Source: Brevundimonas terrae | GTDB lineage: Bacteria > Pseudomonadota > Alphaproteobacteria > Caulobacterales > Caulobacteraceae | Direction of reading: 5' to 3' | Length of the DNA stretch: 64,000 bases | Assembly: GCF_011761985.1 (NCBI RefSeq) | Contig: NZ_JAASQT010000001.1 | Location: 558,001 to 622,000, forward strand | Shown: piece after piece, positions 1 to 8,280 of the stretch | Layout of the letters: each line of letters starts with the position of its first letter | Position numbering within the stretch: the first letter of the stretch is position 1 | Notes under the pieces: model-generated | Database searches by the model: none | Told to the model about the DNA's origin: nothing | Seen by the model: the letters and a program-made list of their open reading frames with translations, nothing else | Translations under genes and position numbers: made by a program

Positions 1-2613
1 CGACGGGCCGAGATTGGTGACGCGGACATCATATACAAGCTGTGAGCCGTAGGGCACGGGATCATAGGCCGCGCTCGGCTCATTCTTGGTAATGGCCAGA
101 TCCATTTGCGGACCCGACACATCGTGTGTCTTCGAGACACTATTATTGGTGGTATCGGTTTCCAGCGTCGTGGTGGTGACCGACGCTGTGTTGGTGTGGG
201 TGGCCGGGAACGACGTGCTTCCGCCAAACGGATAGCGCGCACGAACCGGCTGGTGAATCTGGTAGGTGACATTACGGGCGATTGTGCCCATCGCGCACTG
301 GACCAGACCTGACGAATCATCCTTCGTGCAGTTTGCAGTGTTCAGCGTAGAGCTCGGCTCGCCCACCAGTTCGAAGCGTGTCGGATCAATAATATCCGTA
401 ACAACCACACCGGCGGCCGGGTTCGGCCCCAGGTTGCGCACACTGATTTCATAGGTCGACAACACACCGACCTGCGCCGGATCCGGCGTAATCGATTTAC
501 CGTTGAGCGTGATGTCGGCAATCGGCGCGATCGTGTACTTGGCCTCGGACTCGTTATTGAGAGTGTCGAGCTCGGTCGTGTCCGGCGACGAAACCCTAGC
601 CTTGTTGGTGAACTCGCCACTTTCAAACGGGCGGTCAACGCGAACCACCAGAGTGTGGCTGGTTCCGGCGGCTAGATCGGTCAGGTCCCAGCCTATGAGG
701 CCGGTACCCGCATTATAGCTCATTGTGCCTGCGGTTTTCGAATCCTCTACAACCGCAGTGACCATCGAACCTGCATTCAGATGGTTCGGCAGCAAGTCGG
801 TTACTTTGACGGTACGCGCAATCTGGCCACCAGCGGCGTTAGCGACTGTCAGGCGTATATAGAAAGAGTTGACGTTATCGGCGACAGTGATTGCCGGTGT
901 CTGGGTCCACGTCGCCTTGTCGAGGCTGACCTCTTTCACAATGGACAGGTCGGCAGCGTTCGGCGTCGCACGCGTATCAGCGGTCGCACAGTCGTTCGCA
1001 GTATTGCCATCGCCCGGCAAAGCGCCCGAACCGCCGGTCGTTCCAGTGCAGGCCGTGTTCTCCAGATCCATATCCGCGGCATTTCCGGCCTGCGTCTTCA
1101 GGACGAGCGGAATATTGCCGTTAACGGGCAGAGTCCCCGGACCTTCCAGTTCACACGTGATCTGCAAGTTCGTCTGAGAACAGGTCCAGGGCGCATCTGC
1201 CGAAACAAAGGTTTCATTCGCAGTGACCGTATCAACAATACGCAGCGGTGTGCCCACATCATAATTGAGCACCGACGGACCCTTGTTGGTCAGGGTAATC
1301 GTGCTGGTCATGATGCCGTTCGCGGCAACCGGGTTCGGACCCTTGTTCTTTGTCAGGGTCAGGTCGGAACTAGGGGCCGAAATCTGATAGCTGACATTTG
1401 TTTTGTTATTTGACGGGGTCGGATCGGTAACGCCCGCAGGCAGGGTGACATCTGCCGTGTTCACAACCACACCGGCGGTCGGCGCGATCGCTTTGACCGA
1501 AATCGGGAAGTCCTGATTTTGACCCGTCGAGAGGCTGCCCGCTATACAGGTGACCGTCTGGCCTACGGCCGAACATCCTGTCGGAAGCGGCATTACGATC
1601 TGGAATTCAGGCGCGATCACGTCCGTGATCGTCGCACCCGCAACCTCTAGCGGGCCACGGTTGCGGACACCCAGAGTAATAGTGACGTCATCGCCCTCGA
1701 TGATCGAGGCCGGCATGGATTTTTCGGCTTCGAAGTCTGCACCGGGTTCAATCGTCGTCACAACCGCCGGAGCGGAGTTATTGTCGAGCTTCGGATCACG
1801 AACGTCGCTTCCCGAGATTTCCGTGAAGGCATTATTGGTAATCGTACCGCCGGTCGCCAGCACACGCCCCGACACGATCACATCGGGCAGGGCCCCCTGA
1901 ACATCAGGTCCCGTATAATCACAGGTGACCACTGTATTGGCATGCGTACAATTCCAGTTCGTACCGGCCGCAGAAATAAACTCGAAATTGCTGGCGGCGG
2001 GCAGGTTGTCGACCAGACGAATGGCACCGGTTGCGTCGGGGCCATTGTTCACAACCTTCAATGTATAGTTCAGCGTGCCACCGGCAGGGATGCTGCTGGT
2101 CGGACGACCGTCATCCTTGGTGACAACCAGATCGGCACCCGCCACGACAGCCGGCGAAACCGACAGCGTATCGTTAGCCGGATCGTTACCCGTATTGGTC
2201 GCGGACGAAATCGTCACCGACGTCGTTTCCGAACCGACCTTTATGGCGTTCGCCGTATATTCGAATTCGAAATTGCCGACCGCCAGGCTCGGCAGATTAC
2301 AGGTCAAGGTTTGACTGCCCACATCATCGGACAGGGTGCAGTAGTTCGGGTACGCGCCGGGTTGGACCGAGAAGTTTAACGGAACAGCAATTGTCACAAC
2401 CGCATCGGTCACAACACCCGGACCGTTATTGGCACCCGTGATCGTGAACTTCGCCTGACCACCGTTCGCAACAGGATTGGGATCCCACGAATAGTCGGAA
2501 ACCTGCAGGTCGCCTGCGACAGCAACTCCTGCAACACCGACCATAGCAAGGGGTGCGGCCACGCGCATTGCACGCAACGCAACACGCTTGAACAAACCGA
2601 GCAATTTCAACAC
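1..2613 (-). CDS. Secreted surface protein with DUF11 repeats (3' end outside window)
   Basis: The frame is open from a GTG at 2613, preceded by GGAG eight bases upstream, to the window edge, giving 871 visible residues with no stop. The N-terminus has basic residues then a hydrophobic stretch ending AVAVAG, a likely signal peptide. About seven tandem repeats follow, each opening with a block such as ADLVVTKDD, SDLTLTKN or MDLAITKN and containing NxGP motifs. These are hallmarks of DUF11 (conserved repeat domain) Ig-like modules in large secreted or cell-wall-associated proteins. Paired cysteines occur in several repeats. A structural or adhesive role is inferred from the family, and no catalytic domain is visible. 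The C-terminal anchor or sorting part lies beyond the window. An ATG at 2568 is an alternative start that would shorten the leader. Confidence 0.85.
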   Translation of the reverse strand, partial: MLKLLGLFKRVALRAMRVAAPLAMVGVAGVAVAGDLQVSDYSWDPNPVANGGQAKFTITGANNGPGVVTDAVVTIAVPLNFSVQPGAYPNYCTLSDDVGSQTLTCNLPSLAVGNFEFEYTANAIKVGSETTSVTISSATNTGNDPANDTLSVSPAVVAGADLVVTKDDGRPTSSIPAGGTLNYTLKVVNNGPDATGAIRLVDNLPAASNFEFISAAGTNWNCTHANTVVTCDYTGPDVQGALPDVIVSGRVLATGGTITNNAFTEISGSDVRDPKLDNNSAPAVVTTIEPGADFEAEKSMPASIIEGDDVTITLGVRNRGPLEVAGATITDVIAPEFQIVMPLPTGCSAVGQTVTCIAGSLSTGQNQDFPISVKAIAPTAGVVVNTADVTLPAGVTDPTPSNNKTNVSYQISAPSSDLTLTKNKGPNPVAANGIMTSTITLTNKGPSVLNYDVGTPLRIVDTVTANETFVSADAPWTCSQTNLQITCELEGPGTLPVNGNIPLVLKTQAGNAADMDLENTACTGTTGGSGALPGDGNTANDCATADTRATPNAADLSIVKEVSLDKATWTQTPAITVADNVNSFYIRLTVANAAGGQIARTVKVTDLLPNHLNAGSMVTAVVEDSKTAGTMSYNAGTGLIGWDLTDLAAGTSHTLVVRVDRPFESGEFTNKARVSSPDTTELDTLNNESEAKYTIAPIADITLNGKSITPDPAQVGVLSTYEISVRNLGPNPAAGVVVTDIIDPTRFELVGEPSSTLNTANCTKDDSSGLVQCAMGTIARNVTYQIHQPVRARYPFGGSTSFPATHTNTASVTTTTLETDTTNNSVSKTHDVSGPQMDLAITKNEPSAAYDPVPYGSQLVYDVRVTNLGPS

Positions 2614-3244
2614 TTCACAGTCTCCAGTCCGACGAAGGTCAGGCCTGTGAAGTGACGAAAATCAGCGCCAGATTTGAATAAATCTGACGCTTACAGCCGC
2701 CCCCACATCGCCCACCGATCCGGTTATGGAGCTTCTAGCGCCTTTTTGTTCCGTATGGCCACGCTGCGATATGTAACAAACTGTATTCAAAACCGAACGC
2801 GACTATTTTGCCAATTTTCGTCTTGCCGGCTATGTAGAATTACTTAGTCACCCAAGGTCGAGTGGCGAGTTTAGAACCACACCACATACCCAATACACGT
2901 GTGCATGAAATGGGACCTCGGAACACTATCACGCTATCAATTTCAACATACCAATTACGTAATATTGAAACTTAAAACTCAATGTTATTTAAGACCACGC
3001 ATTAACCGCTGTATATACATTATAATTATAGAGGAAAATCTTTCCGTCCTTTTCTACGCCCTGAAACGTCCGACAGGATGGCTTTGCGGCGATCAAAACG
3101 ACCCCAAACACGCCTTAAACATCAGCGAAGCGGGCCATTCAGGCTGATCGGTCGCACATCGTCGGGGTGGCTGCGGCACAGCGCGCCTTGGCGCGGGCGC
3201 GGGGCGAGGCTAGAACAGGCCAACTTTTTACCGGAAACCTGTCC
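2614..3244. other. Long AT-rich intergenic region between divergent genes
   Basis: About 630 bases lie between the DUF11 protein (minus) and the YggT protein (plus) with no convincing gene. Base composition from roughly 2750 to 3060 is much richer in A and T than the rest of the window. A six-base inverted repeat, CTTAAA and TTTAAG, spaced by 11 bases, lies near 2970-2992. This is a plausible place for the promoter and regulatory sites of the surface protein, but no consensus promoter can be assigned with confidence. A short frame at 2899-3147 has unusual composition and no recognisable motif. Confidence 0.6.
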
Positions 3245-3571
3245 ATGACCCTTGCTGCCAGCCTTGTCGGCTTTCTGTTCTTCCTGATCGGTGCCGCGCT
3301 CAAGCTGGTTTTGATTGCCATCATCGCCAATGCCATTCTGAGCTGGCTATTCGCGTTTGATGTCATCAATTACCGCAACCGTTTCGTCTATCAGCTGGCC
3401 ACGGCACTGGACCGCATCACCTCGCCCATTCTGGCACCGTTGCGCCGTTTCATTCCGCCGCTGGGCGGGATTGATCTAACGCCTGTGGTGGCACTGATCA
3501 TCATTCAGGGCCTGCAGATCTATGTGGTCCCTGCCCTGCACCTGACGTCGCTGCGCCTCATCGGCGGTTAG
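3245..3571 (+). CDS. YggT family small membrane protein
   Basis: The 108-residue protein has two hydrophobic blocks, about residues 5-32 and 78-100, separated by a loop. That loop carries the family pattern IISPILAPLRRFIPPLGGIDLTP-like, here with the core DRITSPILAPLRRFIPP. This matches the YggT family, small inner-membrane proteins implicated in osmotic tolerance or as partners of division and secretion genes. The biochemical role is unknown. The ATG at 3245 was chosen because the family begins just before the first membrane segment. An upstream GTG at 3167 would add 26 low-complexity residues. The gene stands alone, followed by hairpins rather than a U-rich terminator. Confidence 0.8.
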   Translation: MTLAASLVGFLFFLIGAALKLVLIAIIANAILSWLFAFDVINYRNRFVYQLATALDRITSPILAPLRRFIPPLGGIDLTPVVALIIIQGLQIYVVPALHLTSLRLIGG

Positions 3572-3587
3572 GGCCTACTGCGTTGAC

Positions 3588-3690
3588 TGGTGGACACGCC
3601 GGCGCAGGATTATGCGTCGGCCACCATTCGGTGCTTGCACGCCCTGCGCGGGGTCCTAAGCTGGTATTCTTATGCCCCTTGCGGGGTGCG
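3588..3690. repeat. Hairpins downstream of the YggT gene
   Basis: A stem of TGGTGG (3588-3593) with CCACCA (3621-3626) encloses a second stem, ACGC with GCGT. Further on, two similar GC-rich 16-mers follow each other, one starting GCCCTGCG and the other GCCCCTTGCG near 3674, the latter folding CCCC-TTGC-GGGG. No run of T follows, so these are not classical intrinsic terminators. They could be weak terminators or mRNA-end structures. Confidence 0.35.
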
Positions 3691-3705
3691 AACCTGTAGA
3701 GTCGT

Positions 3706-4587
3706 ATGAGCGGGATCAAAACAGTCGCCATTATTGGTGCGGGCCAGATGGGTTCGGGCATTGCCCAGACCGTCGCCGGTGGCGGCTATGACGTGAAACT
3801 ATACGACACAGCCCATGGCCGTGCTGTTCTGGCCATAGGCGAGATCGCCGCCAGTCTGGCGCGCCGTGTTGAGCGCGGCCTGATTACCGACGTTCAGGCG
3901 CAAGATTATCTGGCCCGTATCAAGGTTTGCGACTCCCTGGCCGACACCGTTTCGGGAGCCGACATGGTCATCGAGGCGGTTCTGGAAGAAGAAGCTGCCA
4001 AGAAACAGGCCTGGGTCGATATTGTGCCGCATCTGGCCCCGCACGCCCTGCTGGCCAGCAATACCTCGTCGATTTCCATCACTCGTCTGGCGGCGGAAAC
4101 CGACCGCCCCGAGCGCTTTATCGGTCTTCATTTCATGAAGCCTGCGCCGGTCATGCGTCTGGTCGAGATTGTGCGCGGTATTGCCACCTCGGCGGCCACC
4201 TATGACGCCGCTGTCACCTTTGCCGAGAGCCTTGGCAAACAGACCACCGCGTCCGAAGATTTCCCCGCCTTCATCGTCAACCGTATTCTGGTGCCGATGA
4301 TGAACGAGGCCATCTATACGCTGTACGAAGGTGTCGGCACCGTCACCTCGATTGATACGGCCATGAAGCTGGGTGCCAACCACCCGATGGGACCGCTGGA
4401 ACTGGCGGACTTCATGGGTCTGGATGTGGCGCTGGCCATTATGAACGTGCTGCACGAAGGCCTTGCCGACAGCAAATACCGCCCCTGCCCGCTGCTGGTA
4501 AAGTATGTCGAGGCGGGCTGGCTGGGTCGCAAGAGCGGCCGTGGCTTTTATGATTATTCGGGCGAAACGCCGGTACCGACACGCTGA
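3706..4587 (+). CDS. hbd: 3-hydroxybutyryl-CoA dehydrogenase
   Basis: This 293-residue protein is an NAD(P)-dependent 3-hydroxyacyl-CoA dehydrogenase that interconverts acetoacetyl-CoA and 3-hydroxybutyryl-CoA. The Rossmann motif GAGQMGSGIA is near residue 11, with the usual acidic residue at the end of beta 2 (KLYD). The catalytic histidine lies in the conserved block GLHFMKPAPVM. The second domain shows FIVNRILVPMMNEA and the C-terminal GRKSGRGFYDY signature. Length is typical of the short single-function form rather than the fused fatty-acid oxidation protein. It overlaps the next gene by one base, suggesting co-transcription. The role may be butyrate or PHB metabolism; a PHB depolymerase lies at 16678. 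Confidence 0.93.
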   Translation: MSGIKTVAIIGAGQMGSGIAQTVAGGGYDVKLYDTAHGRAVLAIGEIAASLARRVERGLITDVQAQDYLARIKVCDSLADTVSGADMVIEAVLEEEAAKKQAWVDIVPHLAPHALLASNTSSISITRLAAETDRPERFIGLHFMKPAPVMRLVEIVRGIATSAATYDAAVTFAESLGKQTTASEDFPAFIVNRILVPMMNEAIYTLYEGVGTVTSIDTAMKLGANHPMGPLELADFMGLDVALAIMNVLHEGLADSKYRPCPLLVKYVEAGWLGRKSGRGFYDYSGETPVPTR

Positions 4588-5156
4588 TGACCGACCATTC
4601 CGCACCCCAGAATCCGAATACGCCCAGCATTATCGACCGGTTTCCCGGCTCGGAGCGCGTAACACCGCGCAAATCGCTACAGGCCAAGATCATTGCGTCC
4701 ATCGTTGCGGCCGCATGGCCACCGCTGTTGCTGACCTTCCCGTTCTGGCCACCGCATAATCTGTGGTCGGGGCTGGATACGGACTGGCGGATCATTCTGC
4801 TGGCCGTGGGCCTGATTGCCGCGCCGATAGCCATCAACCGTCTGGCCAAGGCCAAGCGCCCGAACAATGCGCCATGGACACGCCGCGCCGTGATCGGTCG
4901 CTATGTCATCTATGGCGGTCTTCTGGCCGCCTGTTTGCAGGTTTTGATGACGCTGGCACTGGCCATCGTCGCCGGTTTTGCGGGCGAAAGCTTTGTTCAG
5001 GCGCTGGGCGCCATCGAAACTGTGGTGCTGACCTTTGGTGTTATCGGCGTGCCCTTGGCCCTGATGGTCGGGGTCAGCTATGCGCTGTGGGGCGGTATCT
5101 GCGTGGCCTATATTGCCTATGGCAAGGCCGCGCCGCCTATACGCCGCCCGTTCTAG
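4587..5156 (+). CDS. Uncharacterised membrane protein
   Basis: This is a 189-residue protein whose ATG overlaps the hbd stop by one base, so translational coupling is likely. A polar N-terminal tail of about 30 residues is followed by four hydrophobic segments, at roughly residues 35-52, 66-82, 103-129 and 142-175. No recognisable catalytic motif or named family was seen. The downstream membrane protein starts 25 bases later on the same strand, and the three genes probably form one unit. Function unknown. Confidence 0.7.
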   Translation: MTDHSAPQNPNTPSIIDRFPGSERVTPRKSLQAKIIASIVAAAWPPLLLTFPFWPPHNLWSGLDTDWRIILLAVGLIAAPIAINRLAKAKRPNNAPWTRRAVIGRYVIYGGLLAACLQVLMTLALAIVAGFAGESFVQALGAIETVVLTFGVIGVPLALMVGVSYALWGGICVAYIAYGKAAPPIRRPF

Positions 5157-5181
5157 GCGGCCACCATTGTCGGGGGACATA

Positions 5182-6375
5182 ATGGGGACTGTGAACCGCA
5201 TCAGTAATCTGGACGCCGTGCGCGGCGTCGCCGTTCTGGGCATTCTGGTCGTCAATGCCCTCGCCTATAGCTGGCCGATGGATGCCATGCTGGCCATGCA
5301 AAAGCTGCCCATGGCTGTCGATGGCGTTTTACAGGGCAATGACCGCATTGGCGCATGGGCCATCGAGGCCCTGTTTGCCGACAAGTTCCGCACCCTGTTT
5401 TGTCTGTTGTTCGGAGTGTCCATCTATCTGGTGGGCGGCGAACGCAATGACCGGGAACGCGGTAAAAAGCTGTTGCGCCGCCTTGGCTGGCTGGCCGTAT
5501 TTGGTCTGATCCACGGGCTGGCTTTCTGGTTTGGCGACATCCTGATGCTGTATGCATGGACCGGCCTGTTTGTGATGCTGATGCGCGGCCTATCCGGCAA
5601 AATGCTGCTGATTGTCGGTGGCAGCATCACCGCCGCCCTGATCTTTCTTCAGGCGTCTCTGGGTCTGCTGATGCCGGTCATGCCGCCGGAGATTGCAGCC
5701 GCATTCGAGGGGCATGCCGAGGTCACAACCGCCGGTATTCTGGCCGATGTGGTCAAGGTCCAGTCCGGCTATGGCGCGGCCATGCTGGCCAATCTGGTCA
5801 GCTGGGCCATTGTACAGGGCATGAGCCTGACCATCATGGCCCCTGCGGTCTTTGCCCTGATGGTGCTGGGCATGGGCCTGTTCAAGGTCGGGTTTTTCCA
5901 TGGCCAGCTCAGCAACAAAATCTATGCCGCCATCATCGCGGTCGGCCTCTCTGCGCTGGCACTCAAGGGCTGGGCAGCATGGGTCGAGGGGGGTGTTGCG
6001 CCCGAACTGTTGCCGTCGCGCGGGATGAATATGGTTGGCTCGTCGCTGGCGGTGCCGATCTCGCTGGCCTATGCGGCCATCATCATCAAGCTGCCTGCCC
6101 TGTTTGCATGGGCGCGGCCGGTCGGCCAGATGGCCTTTACCACCTATCTGACCCAGACCCTGATCATGACCACGCTGTTCTACATGCCGTGGGGACCTAA
6201 ACTGTATGGACAGATGGGTCCGGCGGCCCTGTGGGGTGTGATTGCCTCGGTGTGGGTGGTGCAGATCCTCTTTGCCCATCTGTGGCTCAAAGCCTATCGC
6301 TGGGGGCCGTTTGAGTGGGTCTGGCGCTCGCTGACCGAGGGTCGCAAGCTGTCACTTTCGCGCGCCGCGGCCTAA
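5182..6375 (+). CDS. DUF418 (YeiB-like) polytopic membrane protein
   Basis: This 397-residue protein begins RISNLDAVRGVAVLGILVVN, the N-terminal signature of the DUF418/YeiB family. It also has KFRTLFCLLFGVSIYL, where the family has a LFSLLFG block. About nine or ten hydrophobic segments are spread along the length, and the C-terminal region (PVGQMAFTTYLTQT) is the typical DUF418 domain. The ATG at 5182 follows a GGGGGAC site. An earlier in-frame start would only add residues read from the end of the previous gene. Family members are uncharacterised; a role in moving or modifying envelope molecules is only speculation. Confidence 0.85.
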   Translation: MGTVNRISNLDAVRGVAVLGILVVNALAYSWPMDAMLAMQKLPMAVDGVLQGNDRIGAWAIEALFADKFRTLFCLLFGVSIYLVGGERNDRERGKKLLRRLGWLAVFGLIHGLAFWFGDILMLYAWTGLFVMLMRGLSGKMLLIVGGSITAALIFLQASLGLLMPVMPPEIAAAFEGHAEVTTAGILADVVKVQSGYGAAMLANLVSWAIVQGMSLTIMAPAVFALMVLGMGLFKVGFFHGQLSNKIYAAIIAVGLSALALKGWAAWVEGGVAPELLPSRGMNMVGSSLAVPISLAYAAIIIKLPALFAWARPVGQMAFTTYLTQTLIMTTLFYMPWGPKLYGQMGPAALWGVIASVWVVQILFAHLWLKAYRWGPFEWVWRSLTEGRKLSLSRAAA

Positions 6376-6418
6376 AGCCGGATTGCAGCGATGCGGGGGA
6401 TGGCTTAATCGCCAACCC

Positions 6419-7888
6419 ATGACCGACATTCAACGCCCCGAAGCCCGCTCGCCCCGTGGATTTCAGGATCGCCGTGGCAGCGACCTGAGCGCCGAACGCC
6501 GCATCATTGCGCGCGTGTCCGAAGTGTATGAACGCTGGGGCTTTGAAGGTCTGGAAACGCCAGCCTTTGAATATGTCGATGCGCTGGGCAAGTTCCTGCC
6601 CGATACCGACCGCCCCAATGAGGGCGTGCTGGCGCTGGAGGACGATGACGACCAGTGGATCGCGCTGCGCTATGACCACACGGCCCCGCTGGCCCGCTTT
6701 GCGGCCCAGAACTGGGAAACCCTGCCCAAGCCTTATCGTCGCTATGCCTATGGTCCGGTCTGGCGCAATGAAAAGCCGGGTCCGGGACGTCTGCGCCAAT
6801 TCTGGCAGTGCGATGCCGACACGGTCGGTTCGGACCGCCCCGAGGCCGATGCCGAAATCCTCGCCATGGGTGTCGAGGGCTTGCTGGCCACCGGCCTGAC
6901 CCCCGATCAAGCCGTGATCCGCGTCTCGAACCGCAAGCTGTTTGACGGCCTGTTCGATGCGGGTGGCATTACCGACACCCACCAGCGCCTGACGGCTCTG
7001 CGCGCCATCGACAAGTTCGACCGTCTGGGCATCGAGGGCGTGCGCCTGCTGCTTGGGGAGGGCCGTCTGGATGAGTCCGGTGACTATACCAAGGGGGCTA
7101 ACCTGCCCTCGAACCTGATTGGCGGGGTCGAGACCTTCCTTGCCTCGGTCAGCAATAGCGAAGCTTCGCGTTCGGAAGTTCTGGATACGATTGCCAATAT
7201 CGGTGCCGGTCTGGGCGAGGCCGGTGATGCGGCTCTGAAAGAGCTGGCGGCCATCGATCGCGCCTTGAACGCCATGGGCGTGGCGCAGGATGCCGTGAAG
7301 TTCGATCCGACCATCGTGCGCGGTCTGGAATACTATACCGGCACCGTGTTCGAGGCCGAACTGCTGCTGGAAACCAAGGACGAAAAGGGTCGCCCGATCC
7401 GCTTTGGCTCCATTGGTGGCGGCGGTCGTTATGACGACCTCGTGGCCCGTTTTACCGGCCAGACCATTCCGGCCACCGGCTTCTCGTTCGGTGTGTCGCG
7501 TCTGGCGGCTGCCCTGCGCTCGGCGGGTCGCAGCGGCCCGCAAACACGTGGTCCGGTCGTGGTCATCGTCTTCTCGGATGACGACATGCAGCACTATCTG
7601 GATGCGGTATCGGAGCTGCGTAATGCCGGTGTTGCCGCCGAGCTGTATCTGGGTCGTGCCGGTATGAAGGCACAGTTCAAATATGCCGACCGTCGCGGGG
7701 CACCGGCTGCGGTTATTCTGGGTGGCGACGAGATCGCTGCCGGTGAAGTCACTATCAAAGATCTGGACGCCGGTCGCGCCCAGGCTGCGGCAATTTCCAA
7801 CAATGAAGAATGGAAAGCTGCCCGTCCGGGACAGATGAAGGTGGCCCGCTCGGCGCTGGTTTCGACCATAAAAAGCATTATCGAATAA
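6419..7888 (+). CDS. hisS: Histidyl-tRNA synthetase, alphaproteobacterial type
   Basis: This 489-residue class II synthetase attaches histidine to tRNA-His. Motif 2 is at about residues 108-131 (YRRYAYGPVWRNE and RQFWQCDAD). The histidine signature VRGLEYYTGTVFE is near residue 299, and GSIGGGGRYDDL near 329. The block LRYDHTAPLARF is of the type in eukaryotic and most alphaproteobacterial enzymes, not the E. coli type. A C-terminal anticodon-binding domain follows. The ATG at 6419 was chosen because the family begins just before SPRGFQD. The gene starts 43 bases after the membrane protein gene. The C-terminal codons overlap an inverted repeat at 7877-7899. Confidence 0.95.
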   Translation: MTDIQRPEARSPRGFQDRRGSDLSAERRIIARVSEVYERWGFEGLETPAFEYVDALGKFLPDTDRPNEGVLALEDDDDQWIALRYDHTAPLARFAAQNWETLPKPYRRYAYGPVWRNEKPGPGRLRQFWQCDADTVGSDRPEADAEILAMGVEGLLATGLTPDQAVIRVSNRKLFDGLFDAGGITDTHQRLTALRAIDKFDRLGIEGVRLLLGEGRLDESGDYTKGANLPSNLIGGVETFLASVSNSEASRSEVLDTIANIGAGLGEAGDAALKELAAIDRALNAMGVAQDAVKFDPTIVRGLEYYTGTVFEAELLLETKDEKGRPIRFGSIGGGGRYDDLVARFTGQTIPATGFSFGVSRLAAALRSAGRSGPQTRGPVVVIVFSDDDMQHYLDAVSELRNAGVAAELYLGRAGMKAQFKYADRRGAPAAVILGGDEIAAGEVTIKDLDAGRAQAAAISNNEEWKAARPGQMKVARSALVSTIKSIIE

Positions 7889-7913
7889 ACTTCGATAATT
7901 ATCGGGCTTTTTT
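7877..7913 (+). terminator. Possible hisS terminator
   Basis: A perfect nine-base inverted repeat, ATTATCGAA (7877-7885) with TTCGATAAT (7891-7899), straddles the hisS stop codon. It is followed by TATCGGGC and six T at 7908-7913. The T run is eight bases away from this stem, so the fit to an intrinsic terminator is imperfect. A shorter palindrome CGATAATTATCG overlaps it and lies closer to the T run. Confidence 0.4.
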
Positions 7914-7964
7914 CCAAATTATCAGCGATAACTCATAAAAGCTTCGATTTCGCTGTTTGCCCCG

Positions 7965-8119
7965 ATTGACCCAAGGGCACCTAATAGGTCAATTGGTCCT
8001 ACTCGAGGGACGCGGCGCTGATAGCGCAGCAGTCACTTGGAGGCGTTTCGGGGAGGAAACGTCCGCTCCACAGAGAGCGAGAAGGCCCGCTGCGATGTAT
8101 CCCCCGCAGCGGGCTTTTT
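7965..8119 (+). ncRNA. Candidate structured small RNA
   Basis: The 392-base gap between hisS (plus) and the M13 peptidase (minus) contains four consecutive stems and no reading frame. They are ATTGACC/GGTCAAT (7965-7971 with 7987-7993); GCGCT-GAT-AGCGC (8015-8027); GGCGTTTC/GAAACGTC (8042-8049 with 8056-8063), whose six-base loop is GGGGAG; and a ten-base terminator stem ending in five T (8085-8119). The purine-rich loop could pair with CU-rich targets, as in many base-pairing regulators. The terminator points rightward and lies 230 bases past hisS, so a separate transcript or a processed 3' end is plausible. No known RNA family was recognised. Confidence 0.5.
8085..8119 (+). terminator. Strong intrinsic terminator of the candidate small RNA
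   Basis: A perfect ten-base stem, GCCCGCTGCG (8085-8094) with CGCAGCGGGC (8105-8114), has a ten-base loop and is followed directly by TTTTT. In the minus direction no T run follows, so it acts on rightward transcripts. Confidence 0.85.
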
Positions 8120-8221
8120 CATGCCTGAAGCCTGAAACCGCAGCAAACATGCCGTTCTGGCCTGTATTTGTGCCGTTTTCGTCCGTGTACGTCACATTCA
8201 CGGCGTACCCGAATAATGAAC

Positions 8222-8257
8222 GCGCAAAAGAAAAGCCGGCCCCAAAGGACCGGCTTT
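8222..8257 (-). terminator. Terminator of the M13 peptidase gene
   Basis: The stem AAAGCCGG (8232-8239) with CCGGCTTT (8250-8257), read on the minus strand, is followed by TTTTCTTTT. It lies 24 bases beyond the stop codon of the M13 peptidase. Confidence 0.8.
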
Positions 8258-8280
8258 CCGATATCGAAACTCTTTCGAGC

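Noticed and set aside
2899..3147. 82-codon open frame in the AT-rich leader
   Set aside because: Its composition follows the surrounding AT-rich DNA. It has no ribosome-binding site and no recognisable motif.
8049..8075. Resemblance to the GAGGAAAGTCC core of RNase P RNA
   Set aside because: GAGGAAACGTCC has an extra C, pairs inside a simple hairpin, and a terminator follows within 60 bases. None of the other conserved RNase P regions are present.
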